A DNA stretch of 64,000 bases from Synechococcus sp. A15-62 (GTDB lineage Bacteria; Cyanobacteriota; Cyanobacteriia; PCC-6307; Cyanobiaceae). Below the pieces are notes generated by a model, which did not search any database, was not told the DNA's origin, and saw only the letters and a program-made list of their open reading frames with translations. The stretch spans positions 2,170,001 through 2,234,000 of the forward strand of contig NZ_CP047950.1 of NCBI RefSeq assembly GCF_014280075.1. The letters run 5' to 3'. Below, in pieces: positions 1 through 11,938 of this stretch. Within the stretch, counting starts at the first letter, position 1. The number at the start of each line of letters is the position of its first letter. Position numbers and translations under genes: made by a program.

Positions 1-2112
<2,112 letters not shown>

Positions 2113-2137
<25 letters not shown>

Positions 2138-2736
2138 AGCGCCCGCCGGGCCGCCCGGCTCACCAGCCAGACCACGGCCAATGTGGCGAGCACTCCCACC
2201 AGCCGCAGCGCCCAGGTTCCGGCATCGGCCTCACCCCCCAGCACCTCACCGAACCGGGCCACATCGCCGGCCAAGGCCCCCAAGCCGCAGAACAGCACCG
2301 TGCCGGGGAGGATGCCGATCAAGCCGATGCTGTAGTCCCGCAGGCGCACCTCACTGAGGCCGTAGGCCAGGTTGAGCAGCGAAAAGGGGAAGGCGGGCGA
2401 GAGGCGCGTCAACAACACCAACTTCAGGCCCTCCTTGCTCACGGCCCGCTCCACCGCCTGCAGCTTGGGGAACTGCTCCAACCGGCGCCGGGCCCAGTCG
2501 CGCAGCACCGAACGCCCCAGCAGAAACACCACCAACGCCCCGAGGCAGGCCCCAACAAACACCAGGCCACTGCCAAGCCAAGTGCCATAGAGCACCCCGG
2601 CCAGCATCGACGCCCAAACCCCCGGCAGCAACAGCGTCACCCAGAGGGCATAAAGCGGTATGAACAGCAGCGCCCCAGCGGGGGAGCGCAGCAGCTCCAA
2701 CACATCCGGCAGCCAGTGCTGAACCAAGGAGATCAA
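2113..2736 (-). CDS. TVP38/TMEM64 (DedA-like, SNARE-associated) membrane protein
   Basis: Integral membrane protein of 207 residues. Several hydrophobic segments frame the family's glycine-rich core: PGVWASMLAGVLYG, then VGACLGALVVFLLGR (about residues 38-75), then TRLSPAFPFSLLNLAYGL (about 110-127) and GILPGTVLFCGLGAL (about 140-155). These match the VTT/SNARE-associated domain, known in other systems for lipid scrambling or membrane homeostasis; the substrate here is unknown. It converges on the ligA unit and lies 34 bases upstream of the ABC exporter genes on the same strand, with no visible functional link to them. Confidence 0.88.
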
Positions 2737-2770
2737 GCGGACTCACCCACGCATGGCCTGGAGCATTGCA

Positions 2771-3559
2771 CTAACTTGATGCTGAGGTGTAGAAGCGCAG
2801 GGCAAAGAGCCAGAAGGCCCGTGCCGCGGCAAAAAACAAAGCCGCCAGAGCCAAGCCCGCCAGCAGCATTGGTGCGGTGGCCTCACCCAACAGCACCTGA
2901 GCCGGAACCGTGGTGAGAAACGCCACCGGCAGCACCAGGGTGAACAACAGGCGCAAAGCAGGCGGATAGGCGTTGAGGGGATAACGGCCGGAGGCCAGCA
3001 GAGCCCGCAACACCTCAGTGGCATTCCAGGTTTTGACGAACCAGATGCTTGTGGCAGCAATCAGGAACCAGAGCGAATAAAGAATCAAGCCACCAGCCAG
3101 CAGCATCACCAACACGGTGACAAGAGAAGACAGGCTGAACACCACACCGGCCTGATGGCTGCCCCAGGCCAGAAGCCCAAGCCCCAGAGCGATCTCCGGC
3201 AGCCCCGCCGGCGACAGCGTGCGCAACGACAACCAGAACTGGCTGTCGATCGGTTTGAGCAGCACGAAATCCAAGGTGCCCTCACGCACATGGGTGACGA
3301 TCGCGCCGAGGTTCGGACGCAACCAGGTGGTGGCCATGCCATCGAACACCGTGTAAAGCCCCTGCACCATCAGAGCCTGGGCCCAGCTCCAGCCCCCCAA
3401 CGTCTGATCCGGGCCATAGAACAACGAAAGCAGGAACAGGCTGCCGCTAAGGCTCATCGCCACCGCCAACAGCTCGATCAACACGTTGGCCTGATACTCC
3501 AGCTGCACGGCCACGGCCGTGCCCCAGAAGCGACGCAAGGTTCGCCAGTAGCGCCCCAT
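2771..3559 (-). CDS. ABC-2 type transporter permease, second subunit
   Basis: A membrane permease of 262 residues with six predicted hydrophobic segments, of the ABC-2 type family that pairs with COG4586-like ATPases (COG3694-like). I chose the ATG at 3559 (MGRYWRTLRRFWG) because it overlaps the stop of the upstream permease by one base (TGATG); a longer frame to 3730 would lie inside that gene. Its segment NVLIELLAVAMSLSGSLFLL is an early membrane span. With the two genes upstream it forms a complete exporter: two different permeases plus one ATPase. The substrate cannot be told from sequence. Confidence 0.88.
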   Translation of the reverse strand: MGRYWRTLRRFWGTAVAVQLEYQANVLIELLAVAMSLSGSLFLLSLFYGPDQTLGGWSWAQALMVQGLYTVFDGMATTWLRPNLGAIVTHVREGTLDFVLLKPIDSQFWLSLRTLSPAGLPEIALGLGLLAWGSHQAGVVFSLSSLVTVLVMLLAGGLILYSLWFLIAATSIWFVKTWNATEVLRALLASGRYPLNAYPPALRLLFTLVLPVAFLTTVPAQVLLGEATAPMLLAGLALAALFFAAARAFWLFALRFYTSASS

Positions 3560-4356
3560 CAGGCCCCCATGGCGCTGTAGCGCCGCACGCCGGCCCGCCA
3601 GAGCAGCAGCACCAGCGGCAACAGCAGAGCGATCCAAGCCAGTTGCGCGCCAAAGCCCGCCAACAGATCCACCGGCTGACCCGCCAGCACCCTGGCCGGG
3701 AAGTCGATCAGATAAGGGAAAGGCGTCCACTGGGCCAAGGCCCGCACCAGCGGCGGAAAGGCCGTGAGCGGTGCCAGCAGACCGGACAGGAACAGGAAGG
3801 GAATGAACTGGAGCCGCTCCAGGGCACTGGCCTTCTCACTCCAGAAGCAGAGGGCCGCAATCAAACTCTGGAACAGGAAAGCAATGGCGAAGGCCAGCCA
3901 AGTGGCCAGCCAGGCCAGCAGGAAGCCCCCCAACGACGGCAACCAGAAGGCCTGGGGCCGCACCGCAAAAAACACCGCTGCAATCAGGGCCGCAAAGGGC
4001 AGACGGGTGAGCTGCTCGCCGAGGTGGGCCGCCACGTAACGCCAGAGAGGATGCAGCGGTTGCAGCAGGTAAGGAGAGAGCCGACCCAGCAGGGCGTCTT
4101 CCTCGAAGGCATAGACCACCCACACCACCGAAAACTGGCGCACCAAAAAGGCGCTGAGGAAATAGCGATCCAGGGCCACGCCATCCAGCCCCAGCCCCGA
4201 GCGCGCGTCACTGCCGCTCCAGACGCTGAGCATGATGAACGGCAACACACCGGACAAAGCCCAGAGGGCGATCTCGGCGCGGTACTCGAGCATGTGGGCG
4301 TACTGGGAGCCCAGCAGCACCCGAATAATCCGCCGGTTCAGCCCGAAGATCCGCAT
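3559..4356 (-). CDS. ABC-2 type transporter permease, first subunit
   Basis: Permease of 265 residues (COG4587-like) with about six transmembrane helices. The N-terminal region (YAHMLEYRAEIALWALSG) is typical of this subfamily, where a cytoplasmic start leads into the first helix. It is translationally coupled at both ends: its ATG overlaps the ATPase stop by one base and its stop overlaps the next permease start by one base. This tight three-gene order ATPase-permease-permease is usual for this exporter type. The exported compound is unknown. Confidence 0.88.
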   Translation of the reverse strand: MRIFGLNRRIIRVLLGSQYAHMLEYRAEIALWALSGVLPFIMLSVWSGSDARSGLGLDGVALDRYFLSAFLVRQFSVVWVVYAFEEDALLGRLSPYLLQPLHPLWRYVAAHLGEQLTRLPFAALIAAVFFAVRPQAFWLPSLGGFLLAWLATWLAFAIAFLFQSLIAALCFWSEKASALERLQFIPFLFLSGLLAPLTAFPPLVRALAQWTPFPYLIDFPARVLAGQPVDLLAGFGAQLAWIALLLPLVLLLWRAGVRRYSAMGA

Positions 4357-5330
4357 CAGACCCGCCCCTGCCGGAACAGCCCACCGATCAGCTCCTCGAT
4401 CGGTGGATCGGTCACATCCAGATCGCGCACGGGGAAGCGATCCAGCAGTTGCGCCACCACGGCGGTGAGCTGGTCGCGGGGCACCAACAGCCGCACATCA
4501 CAGCCCTCCAACTGCTCTAGACGCCCCAACCCCTCCAGGGCATCCGCATCAACGGGCGACTCCAACTCGAGCCGCACCTCCCGCTCCGGCGCCAATTGAT
4601 CGGCCAGCAACTCGAGGGGCCCGTCGTGGAACAAGCGCCCTTGGTGGATCAGCAACACCCGGGGACACAACGCCGTGATGTCAGCCATGTAGTGGCTGGT
4701 GAGTAGCACCGTTGCCCCCGTGCGGCGGTTGTACTCCGCCAGAAACTGCCGCACCCGGGCCTGAGCATTCACATCCAGCCCCAGGGTCGGTTCATCGAGG
4801 AACAGCACCTCCGGCTCGTGCAGCAGCGCCGCCAGCAATTCGGCCTTCATCCGCTGGCCCAGGGAAAGCTTGCGCACCGGCCGGGTGAGCTCCTCCCCCA
4901 GCTCCAGCAGATCAGACAGCTCGTTGACTCGCCGCCGGGCCACAGCATCGGGGATGCCGTACACCGCCGCATTCACCCGCAGTGAATCCATCGGCGGCAG
5001 GTCCCAGAGCAACTGCTGCTTCTGCCCCATCACCAGGGTGATCCGGCGCAGGAACTCCGCCTGACGGCGCTGGGGTCGGTGCCCCGCCACCTGCACCTCC
5101 CCGGAACTGGGGTGGATCAGCCCGCAGAGCATCTTCAAAGTAGTGGTCTTGCCAGCCCCGTTAGCGCCGAGAAAGCCCACAATTTCTCCGGGTTCAATCC
5201 GGAAGGAAACGTCCTGCACTGCCATCACATCCCGGGTGCGGCGGCGAATGAAGTGGCGCAGGGTGCCGGCCAGCCCGGGTTGCTTCTCGGCAACCCGGTA
5301 AATCTTGCTCAGCCCCTCAACTGTGATCAA
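4356..5330 (-). CDS. ABC transporter ATP-binding protein (COG4586-type exporter)
   Basis: The motor subunit of the ABC-2 exporter. Visible motifs are Walker A (GANGAGKTT), a Q-loop (VMGQKQQLL), the signature LSLGQRMK, Walker B LFLDEPTLGLD and the H-loop (LLTSHYMAD). I place the start at a TTG at 5330 (LITVEGLSKIYRV), giving 324 residues, the usual length for the family. An in-frame ATG at 5414 would add a low-complexity leader and overlap the start of the divergent MscS gene. The TTG start is inference; the frame itself is certain. A promoter for each divergent gene probably lies at 5331-5412. Confidence 0.9.
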   Translation of the reverse strand: MITVEGLSKIYRVAEKQPGLAGTLRHFIRRRTRDVMAVQDVSFRIEPGEIVGFLGANGAGKTTTLKMLCGLIHPSSGEVQVAGHRPQRRQAEFLRRITLVMGQKQQLLWDLPPMDSLRVNAAVYGIPDAVARRRVNELSDLLELGEELTRPVRKLSLGQRMKAELLAALLHEPEVLFLDEPTLGLDVNAQARVRQFLAEYNRRTGATVLLTSHYMADITALCPRVLLIHQGRLFHDGPLELLADQLAPEREVRLELESPVDADALEGLGRLEQLEGCDVRLLVPRDQLTAVVAQLLDRFPVRDLDVTDPPIEELIGGLFRQGRV

Positions 5331-5412
5331 CGCGAAGGGCCGTTGTGGCTGAAAACACCCTCCAAGGCTAAAAGCCCAGCGGCAGCAAAAAAGGGGCAGC
5401 ATTGGATCGCCC

Positions 5413-6501
5413 ATGCACTTTTCGCTTCCGATGCCCTCAAATTCGGATGCCTTGTTCAGCTATCAAGCTGTACTGCTGGGCACGGCAGGCTTGGTGGTCT
5501 TCTGGCTCGTTCTCAGCTTTATCGAGAAGCGGCGTAACCGGCTTGGATCGCTGATCTCCCGATCAGCCATCAAGCACCCCCTGATGCTGGGCCTTGCGTC
5601 AGCCCTCTACCTGGGCTGGATCACGCAACTCCTGGAGCAGCGTTTCAACCTGCCTTCACTTTCCAGTGAACGTTTATCAACCACACTGATCATCATTTCG
5701 GGTGGCTGGGCACTCGACCGCTTGGGCCACGCGTTTTTTCGCTCACGCACGTTCGAGAACTGGCTCGAGCTAGACGATCCAAAAGATGAGGCAATGCTCA
5801 TCAGCCTGCTCGACAGGTTGTTCACCATTGCAGCGATTGTGGCAGTCGCCGCAGGGCTGATGGTGACCTTTGGTATTTCCACCACAGCCGTGGCAACTCT
5901 CCTTGGAGGCGCCGGCATTGGAATTGGCTTCAGCACGCAACAGATCTCCCAGAACTTCCTAACGGGATTCATGCTCTATTTCAATCGCCCCTTCAAAGAA
6001 GGCGATTGGATTAGTACCGATGGCCTGGAAGGAACCGTCGAAGAAATCGGCTGGTATCACACCAAAATTCGTACTTTTGAGCGTCGACCGCTTTACATCC
6101 CCAATTCGGTTTTCGCGACAAAACCGATTGAAAATCCCGGGCAAATGTACAACCGTCGCATCAAGGCAAGCATCAGCCTGCGCTACCAAGACATTCCTCT
6201 CATTGATGAGATCACCACATCAATTCGCGCGATGCTTGAACACCATCCCGCCATCGACCAGAACCAAATCATCCTGGTGAACTTCAACCAATGGGATTCA
6301 TCATCCGTCAATTTGATGATCTATTGCTTCACGAAGACCACGGTCTGGAAGGACTGGCTTGATATTCAACAAGGCGTGTTTTTGCAAATCGCCGAAATTG
6401 TGCAAAGCGCCGGAGCCGATTTCGCCTTCCCGAGCACCACGCTTTATGCCGGATCAGGTGGCGATGCTCAAGATCCAATCCGGATGCTCAAGCCCTCCTG
6501 A
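5413..6501 (+). CDS. MscS-family mechanosensitive channel (1)
   Basis: Protein of 362 residues. An N-terminal membrane part of about four helices is followed by the pore helix TVATLLGGAGIGIGFSTQQ (about residues 157-176), with the small-residue pattern of MscS TM3, then NFLTGFMLYFNRPFKEGDWI, which opens the beta domain, and a C-terminal alpha/beta cage. MscS channels release small solutes on hypo-osmotic shock; some family members gate ions instead. It is divergent from the ABC ATPase and convergent with valS. A second, not closely similar MscS gene lies at 10616, so osmotic release appears duplicated. Confidence 0.93.
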   Translation: MHFSLPMPSNSDALFSYQAVLLGTAGLVVFWLVLSFIEKRRNRLGSLISRSAIKHPLMLGLASALYLGWITQLLEQRFNLPSLSSERLSTTLIIISGGWALDRLGHAFFRSRTFENWLELDDPKDEAMLISLLDRLFTIAAIVAVAAGLMVTFGISTTAVATLLGGAGIGIGFSTQQISQNFLTGFMLYFNRPFKEGDWISTDGLEGTVEEIGWYHTKIRTFERRPLYIPNSVFATKPIENPGQMYNRRIKASISLRYQDIPLIDEITTSIRAMLEHHPAIDQNQIILVNFNQWDSSSVNLMIYCFTKTTVWKDWLDIQQGVFLQIAEIVQSAGADFAFPSTTLYAGSGGDAQDPIRMLKPS

Positions 6502-6526
6502 GCAATCTATCGATCGCAAATCACCA

Positions 6527-6554
6527 CCTGGCGGATCAATTGAGATCCGCCAGG
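6527..6554. terminator. perfect 11-bp inverted repeat between convergent mscS and valS
   Basis: The arms CCTGGCGGATC and GATCCGCCAGG flank a six-base loop (AATTGA). The structure sits between the stop of the MscS gene and the stop of valS and includes the last codons of valS. Its position between convergent genes suggests a bidirectional terminator, but there is no U-tract on either side, so intrinsic termination is not assured. Confidence 0.5.
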
Positions 6555-9280
6555 CGCTTGCGGGCCAAATCCGCTTGGGCCTGCTTCTCATCCAGGTTGG
6601 CCTGGCATTCCGCCACCACCTCCGGCGGGGCCTTGTCAGCGAAGTTGGGATTTCCAAGCCGGCCCGCCAGGCCCTTGATTTCCTTCTCCGCCTTGGCGAT
6701 GTCTTTCTCCAGGCGCCCCTTGAGCGCATCGAGATCCACAAGGCCTTCGATCGGCAGCAGCACCTGCAGCTCACCGCTCACCCCCGCCAGGGCCTTGGCC
6801 ACCGGAGCCGCATCAGCTTCCTCCGGCGCCATCACGGCCACCGACTCGGCCCGCGTCAACGCTGTGATGTCGGCCGTGCCCTTGGTCAGTACAGCCGCCA
6901 GTTCGCCGCGGCCGGTGACGAAACGCACCGGCACCGATTGGGAGGGCTTGAGTCCCGCCACAGCACGCAGGTTGCGCACCACACGGATGGCGCCGATCAG
7001 CTCAGCAAAGGAGGCTTCAAGGTCATCGTTGAGGGCCGCTTCATCCACAGCCGGCCAAGGCTGCAGGGCCAGGAAGGTGGTCTCCGGCTCGCTGGTGACG
7101 CTGTGCCAGAGCTCCTCGGTGAGGTGGGGCATCAGCGGATGCAGCATCAGATGCATCTGGCTGATCACCTTGGCCAGCACCTGCTTGGCCACCCGCTGAT
7201 CAGCCAGGGCCTCGGCTGAGGAGTTCTCACCGGGATTAAGCCTTCGCTTGCTCAGCTCCAGATACCAGTCGCAGACGTCGTTCCAGGCGAACTCATAGAG
7301 GCCCTTGGCCGCTTCACCGAGGCCATAGCTGCTGTAGCGCTCGGCCGTCTCCCGGTTCACCCGGGCCAGACGAGAGAGGATCCAGCGATCGGCCAGCTGC
7401 AGGGCTGCGGGATCGGGATCCCCGAGTTGGGCCGGCGTTTCGCCGCCCAGGTTCATCAAGGCGAAGCGGGTGGCGTTCCAGAGCTTGTTGGCGAAGTTGC
7501 GCGAGGCCTCCACCGTGGCGGAGATGTCCTTCTTGCGGTCGTAGTCCAGGCGGATGTCCTGACCCGCACCGGCCACCTCCCGCACCAGGGCGAAACGCAG
7601 GGCATCGGTGCCGTAGCGGTCGATCAGCAGCAGCGGATCGATGCCGTTTCCGGCACTTTTGCTCATCTTGCGGTTCTGCTCATCCCGCACCAGGCCGTGG
7701 ATGTAGACGTCCTGGAAGGGCATCTCGCCGGTGAAGGCGCCGGCCATCATCGTCATCCGGGCCACCCAGAAAAAGATGATGTCGAAGCCCGTCACCAGGG
7801 TGCTGGTGGGGTACCAGCGCTGCAGGTCAGCGCTGTCTGCATCGGGCCAACCCAGGGTGGAGAAGGGCCAGAGGCCACTGGAGAACCAGGTGTCGAGCAC
7901 GTCTTCGTCCTGCTCGATCTCCGCCGCCGCGCCGTACTCCGCCTTGGCCTTCGCCAGGGCTTCAGCTTCGTTGCGGGCCACCACGTAGGGCGTGGTGTCG
8001 GTGTACTTGCCACCGGTCTCGCTGATCACGAACCAGGCGGGGATCCGATGGCCCCACCAGAGCTGGCGGCTGATGCACCAGTCGCGGATGTCGGTGAGCC
8101 AGTCGCGGTAGACCTTCTCCCAACGCTCGGGGATGAAGCGGGGATCCTGCTTCTCGAGGGCCTCACGGCAGCGGGCCGCCAGGGGCTCGGTTTTGACAAA
8201 CCACTGGGTGGAGAGCAGCGGCTCCACCGGCACCTTGCCGCGATCGGAATAGGGAACGCTGTGGCGGTAGTCCTCCACCTTCACCAGCAGTCCCAGCTCC
8301 TCCAGGCCAGCCACCACGGCCTTGCGGGCCTCGAAGCGATCAAGCCCCTCGAACTGGCCGGCCTCCTTGTTCATCGTGCCGTTCTTGCGCATCACCGTGA
8401 TCTGGGGCAGACCGTGGCGCTGGCCGATGGCGAAATCGTTGGGGTCGTGGGCCGGCGTCACCTTGACGCAGCCGGTGCCGAAATCCTTCTCCACGTGATC
8501 GTCGGCCACGATCGGAATCTCCCGCCCCACGAACGGCAATGTGAGGGTCTGGCCCACCAGGTGGGCGTAGCGCTCGTCGGTGGGATTCACCGCAACCGCC
8601 GTGTCGCCCAACATCGTTTCGGGCCGGGTGGTGGCCACCTCCAGGTGGCCGTCGCCGCTGCTGAGTGGATAGCGGAAATGCCAGAGGTGGCCGTCCACCT
8701 CCTTCATCTCCACCTCCAGATCACTTACCGCCGAACCAGAGGCAGGGCACCAGTTCACCAGGTATTCACCGCGGTAGATCAGCCCCTGCTCATGAAGCCG
8801 CACGAAGGCCTCCTTCACCGCCTCACTCAGGCCCTCATCAAGGGTGAAGCGCTGGCGTTTCCAATCCACGGAATACCCCAGGCGGCGCAGCTGGCCGACG
8901 ATGCGGCCACCGCTTTCGGCCTTCCACTGCCATGCCCGCTCCAGGAACGCCTCACGGCCGAGGTCGTGACGGGTCTTGCCCTCTTCCTTGAGCTGCTTCT
9001 CGAGGATCGTCTGCACCGCGATCGAGGCATGATCGGTGCCGGGCAGGCAGAGCACGTTTTTCCCCGCCAGGCGCTGGTAGCGCACGATTGTGTCGATCAG
9101 GGCCGTGTTGAAGGCATGGCCCATGTGCAGGCTGCCGGTGACATTCGGCGGCGGGATCACCACTGAAAACGGTTCACCGGGGGCCTTCGGGTCGGGATGG
9201 AAGGCTCCCTGGTCGTCCCAGGCCTGCTGCCAGCGGGCCTCCGTGCCAACCGGGTCGTAGGTCTTGGCCAGTTCGGGCAC
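6536..9280 (-). CDS. valS: valyl-tRNA synthetase
   Basis: Charges tRNA-Val in the cytoplasm. The 914 residues match the bacterial ValRS length. The HIGH-type motif is [16 protein letters not shown] (about residues 43-58) and the KMSKS loop is [13 protein letters not shown] in the middle of the protein. The editing (CP1) domain lies between them, and an alpha-helical coiled-coil arm rich in Lys, Glu and Ala ends the protein ([21 protein letters not shown]). It stands alone between convergent mscS and the divergent lipoprotein gene. The window also carries a tRNA-Val gene, but 10 kb away. Confidence 0.98.
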   Translation of the reverse strand: MPELAKTYDPVGTEARWQQAWDDQGAFHPDPKAPGEPFSVVIPPPNVTGSLHMGHAFNTALIDTIVRYQRLAGKNVLCLPGTDHASIAVQTILEKQLKEEGKTRHDLGREAFLERAWQWKAESGGRIVGQLRRLGYSVDWKRQRFTLDEGLSEAVKEAFVRLHEQGLIYRGEYLVNWCPASGSAVSDLEVEMKEVDGHLWHFRYPLSSGDGHLEVATTRPETMLGDTAVAVNPTDERYAHLVGQTLTLPFVGREIPIVADDHVEKDFGTGCVKVTPAHDPNDFAIGQRHGLPQITVMRKNGTMNKEAGQFEGLDRFEARKAVVAGLEELGLLVKVEDYRHSVPYSDRGKVPVEPLLSTQWFVKTEPLAARCREALEKQDPRFIPERWEKVYRDWLTDIRDWCISRQLWWGHRIPAWFVISETGGKYTDTTPYVVARNEAEALAKAKAEYGAAAEIEQDEDVLDTWFSSGLWPFSTLGWPDADSADLQRWYPTSTLVTGFDIIFFWVARMTMMAGAFTGEMPFQDVYIHGLVRDEQNRKMSKSAGNGIDPLLLIDRYGTDALRFALVREVAGAGQDIRLDYDRKKDISATVEASRNFANKLWNATRFALMNLGGETPAQLGDPDPAALQLADRWILSRLARVNRETAERYSSYGLGEAAKGLYEFAWNDVCDWYLELSKRRLNPGENSSAEALADQRVAKQVLAKVISQMHLMLHPLMPHLTEELWHSVTSEPETTFLALQPWPAVDEAALNDDLEASFAELIGAIRVVRNLRAVAGLKPSQSVPVRFVTGRGELAAVLTKGTADITALTRAESVAVMAPEEADAAPVAKALAGVSGELQVLLPIEGLVDLDALKGRLEKDIAKAEKEIKGLAGRLGNPNFADKAPPEVVAECQANLDEKQAQADLARKRLADLN

Positions 9281-9368
9281 GGAAAGCTCAGCGGTTCAGC
9301 CGGCCATGCTCGCAAAGCCCTGTCCACTCCGGCCAATCTCACTAGCGTCAGCCCAATGAATTGACGGC

Positions 9369-10619
9369 ATGGGTGCAATCCGGATCAAGCATCTGGCCCT
9401 TGGGATTGCGCTGACCGGCTTCTGCGCAGGCTGCAGCGCCTGGAGACCACCGGTGGTGGTGAAGGTGGTGCGCACGATCAACAACGCGGAAACCATCTCC
9501 AGCAGGGACTACGAACGGCTGCGGGAGGTGACCGAAGAAGCCATCGATCACATCAGAAGCGTGGATCCCCACATCCGCCCGCAACTGACCCTGTCTGCCC
9601 GGAAAAACTTCGTTGATGAAATCGCCGATCAGACCCGCAGCGGTTTTGGCCCGGATCTGCTGATCACCGACAGCGACACAGCACTTGAGCTGTACAGGCG
9701 CAACTTGGTGGATCCAATGGAGCTTTCACCCGAAGATCGCGCCGACACACCGAGCTATCTGTTCGACCTCGTCACTGCCAAAGACGGACAACTGGTGGGC
9801 CGCCCGGTGAACCAATTCGTGCAGCTGGCCTGCTTCAACAAGGAACGCTTGAGCTCCCCTCCTCAGACCCTGGAGGAGATGGCACAAGAAAGCGAAGGCA
9901 GCACCTTCGGCATGGCGCTGCAGTTGAAGGATCTGTTCTGGAGCGCTGAATCCTTTGACGCTGGCGAAGCGATGGAAGCCGCCCTCGCCCAGCTCCCGCC
10001 AGATGCCGAACGGCAAGCCAACGTGACCAGCTGGTTGCACTGGTTGAAAAACGCCAGCTATCAGCAGAACATCCGCTTCCTCAATGATCAGCGCAGCCTG
10101 CGCGACGCCTTGGTGGCTGGAGAGCTGGATTGGATCACCTGCTGGAGCAGCAGCCTGCGGGAGTTGAGAGAACAAATGGACGGGAAGCTTGCCCTCGCTC
10201 CGCTCCCCAAAGGACCGTCCACCAAGCTCAAAGCCGCCACCAAGCTTCAGGCTTGGTCCCTCGGTCGCAACTCCAGCCCAAAACAACGGGAGAAGGCCCT
10301 GGTGATGATTGATTTCATCACCAAACCCTGGGCACAAAAGACCTATGCCCTGGCCGGACGCAATTCACTGCCGGTGAATCGGAAAGCCGCAAAAATCGTG
10401 GCCGCAAAAATCCCAGGAGGAACTGAAGCCCTGGTGACGTACGCAGAGCAGTCGCTGAAGGAAAACGCCGCGAAGGGGCAATCGAAAGCGCGGGTGTTCC
10501 GCGATCCGGAGCGTTACGACACCATCTCGAACGCTCTGCTCGACACCATCTACGACGTCAGTTCCCCTGAAAAAGCCAGCCAAACCATCCTCAAGAGCTT
10601 GCGGGAGAGCGGCTCATGA
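9369..10619 (+). CDS. solute-binding-protein-like lipoprotein coupled to an MscS channel
   Basis: Protein of 416 residues with a basic N-terminus, a hydrophobic stretch and a likely lipobox (FCAGC, Cys22), so a lipid-anchored periplasmic protein is predicted. The body resembles family 1 extracellular solute-binding proteins (sugar-type): the start of the second lobe (FGPDLLITDSDTALEL), ARKNFVDEIADQ, and a late segment on removing the substrate (KPWAQKTYALAGRNSLPVN). No ABC permease or ATPase gene is adjacent. Instead its stop overlaps the start of an MscS channel by four bases. It could be an orphan receptor or a channel partner; see findings. Confidence 0.8.
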   Translation: MGAIRIKHLALGIALTGFCAGCSAWRPPVVVKVVRTINNAETISSRDYERLREVTEEAIDHIRSVDPHIRPQLTLSARKNFVDEIADQTRSGFGPDLLITDSDTALELYRRNLVDPMELSPEDRADTPSYLFDLVTAKDGQLVGRPVNQFVQLACFNKERLSSPPQTLEEMAQESEGSTFGMALQLKDLFWSAESFDAGEAMEAALAQLPPDAERQANVTSWLHWLKNASYQQNIRFLNDQRSLRDALVAGELDWITCWSSSLRELREQMDGKLALAPLPKGPSTKLKAATKLQAWSLGRNSSPKQREKALVMIDFITKPWAQKTYALAGRNSLPVNRKAAKIVAAKIPGGTEALVTYAEQSLKENAAKGQSKARVFRDPERYDTISNALLDTIYDVSSPEKASQTILKSLRESGS

Positions 10620-11938
10620 TCACGGAGATCACGTCTGAAGCCACCACCTGGCTGGGCTATCTGCAGCGCGGTTCCGTGCTCATCCAGGTGGGTTTGTTCG
10701 TTGCCGCCATCAGCAGCGAATCCCGGGTCAAGCGAAAACTCAGCAGCCCCCTGATTGCCAGCCTCACCCACCTGATCGTGCCGGCGGCGCTTTTCCTCAG
10801 CGCCAGCGTGTTGACCTTGGCCGGCATCACAGCGGGCTTTCTGCAGTACCTGGCGCTGCTCTGGGTGCTGTGGCGCTGCGTGGAACCCACCAAGCAGCTG
10901 ATCCACGGACGCTTCCCCAAGGTGCCCGTGGAAGAAATCGATAAATCCTTCTTTCGGCCTGTGCTTCTGGTGGTGTCGATCCTCACCTTTTCCCAGATGC
11001 TGGGAAGCAGGGAATCGCTGTCGCTGATTTCCCTCGGTGACGTATTCGGGGTGACACTCACCATTGGCAAATTGTTCACCGCCCTGGTGATCGTTTATTT
11101 GGTGACTGCCCTGGCCAGCCGCCCAGCGGCCTTCGCGGCCTGGCTTGGGGGCAGCTTCTTCGGCATCAAACCCCAAGGCCGAAGAGCGCTGGAAGTGATT
11201 CTTCGCTACTCGGTGATCGGAATCGGCGTGATGGGGGTGGCGTTTTACATCGGCATCAACGGAACCGCCCTGGTGGCCGTGGCCGGGGGGCTCTCCGTGG
11301 GCATCGGCTTCGGAATCAAAGAAATCATCTCCAACTTCATCAGCAGCATTTGGCTTCTATTTGAGGGCTCCGTTCGCCCTGGCGAAATCCTGATGATCAA
11401 CGGCGACCCCTGCACCGTGCGCAAGCTGGGGCTGCGCGCCACGCAGTTGCGCCGCGGCCGCGATGGGGCCGAACTTTTGATCCCCAACCAGAACTTCTTC
11501 ACCCAGGAGGCGGAGTCGTACACCGCGGGAGAGACCTCCCGCCGGGATGTAGTTGCGGTGGGAGCGGCTTACCACCACGAACCCAGTCAGGTGATCGCAG
11601 TTCTGGAGGAGGTGGCCCGTCAACACGAAAAGGTGTTGCAGCACCCACCTCCGGCTGCCTTCACCGTGGATTTCGCCGATTCCTCGATCAACTACAAGCT
11701 GCTCTTCTGGGTGCGCAATCCCCTTGAAGCGTTTGGTGTGGGGAGCGATCTGCGTCAAGCCATCTGGACAGCTTTCGACGAGAACGGCATCGGCATTCCC
11801 TTCCCACAGCGCCAGGTGTATCCAATGGAATGGCCTCCCTCAAAGGAGCAAACCCACCGGCTCGGCAGCCCCAGCAATCAGCTTCAGGCCGAAGCAGACA
11901 GCGATCCAGCCAACGATTCAACTGGCGAGACGCCGTAG
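10616..11938 (+). CDS. MscS-family mechanosensitive channel (2)
   Basis: Protein of 440 residues with about five or six hydrophobic segments. The MscS core has the pore helix ALVAVAGGLSVGIGFGIKE (about residues 221-239) and the beta-domain entry NFISSIWLLFEGSVRPGEIL. The C-terminus ends in an acidic, Ser/Asn-rich tail (about the last 35 residues) absent from the first MscS gene. It is coupled by an ATGA overlap to the preceding solute-binding-type lipoprotein. Its 3' end overlaps the convergent oxygenase gene by 21 bases. Confidence 0.92.
   Translation: MITEITSEATTWLGYLQRGSVLIQVGLFVAAISSESRVKRKLSSPLIASLTHLIVPAALFLSASVLTLAGITAGFLQYLALLWVLWRCVEPTKQLIHGRFPKVPVEEIDKSFFRPVLLVVSILTFSQMLGSRESLSLISLGDVFGVTLTIGKLFTALVIVYLVTALASRPAAFAAWLGGSFFGIKPQGRRALEVILRYSVIGIGVMGVAFYIGINGTALVAVAGGLSVGIGFGIKEIISNFISSIWLLFEGSVRPGEILMINGDPCTVRKLGLRATQLRRGRDGAELLIPNQNFFTQEAESYTAGETSRRDVVAVGAAYHHEPSQVIAVLEEVARQHEKVLQHPPPAAFTVDFADSSINYKLLFWVRNPLEAFGVGSDLRQAIWTAFDENGIGIPFPQRQVYPMEWPPSKEQTHRLGSPSNQLQAEADSDPANDSTGETP

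Noticed and set aside
7427-9166. Long plus-strand open frame opposite valS
   Set aside because: Antisense shadow of the well-defined valS; low-complexity His/Gly/Gln product.
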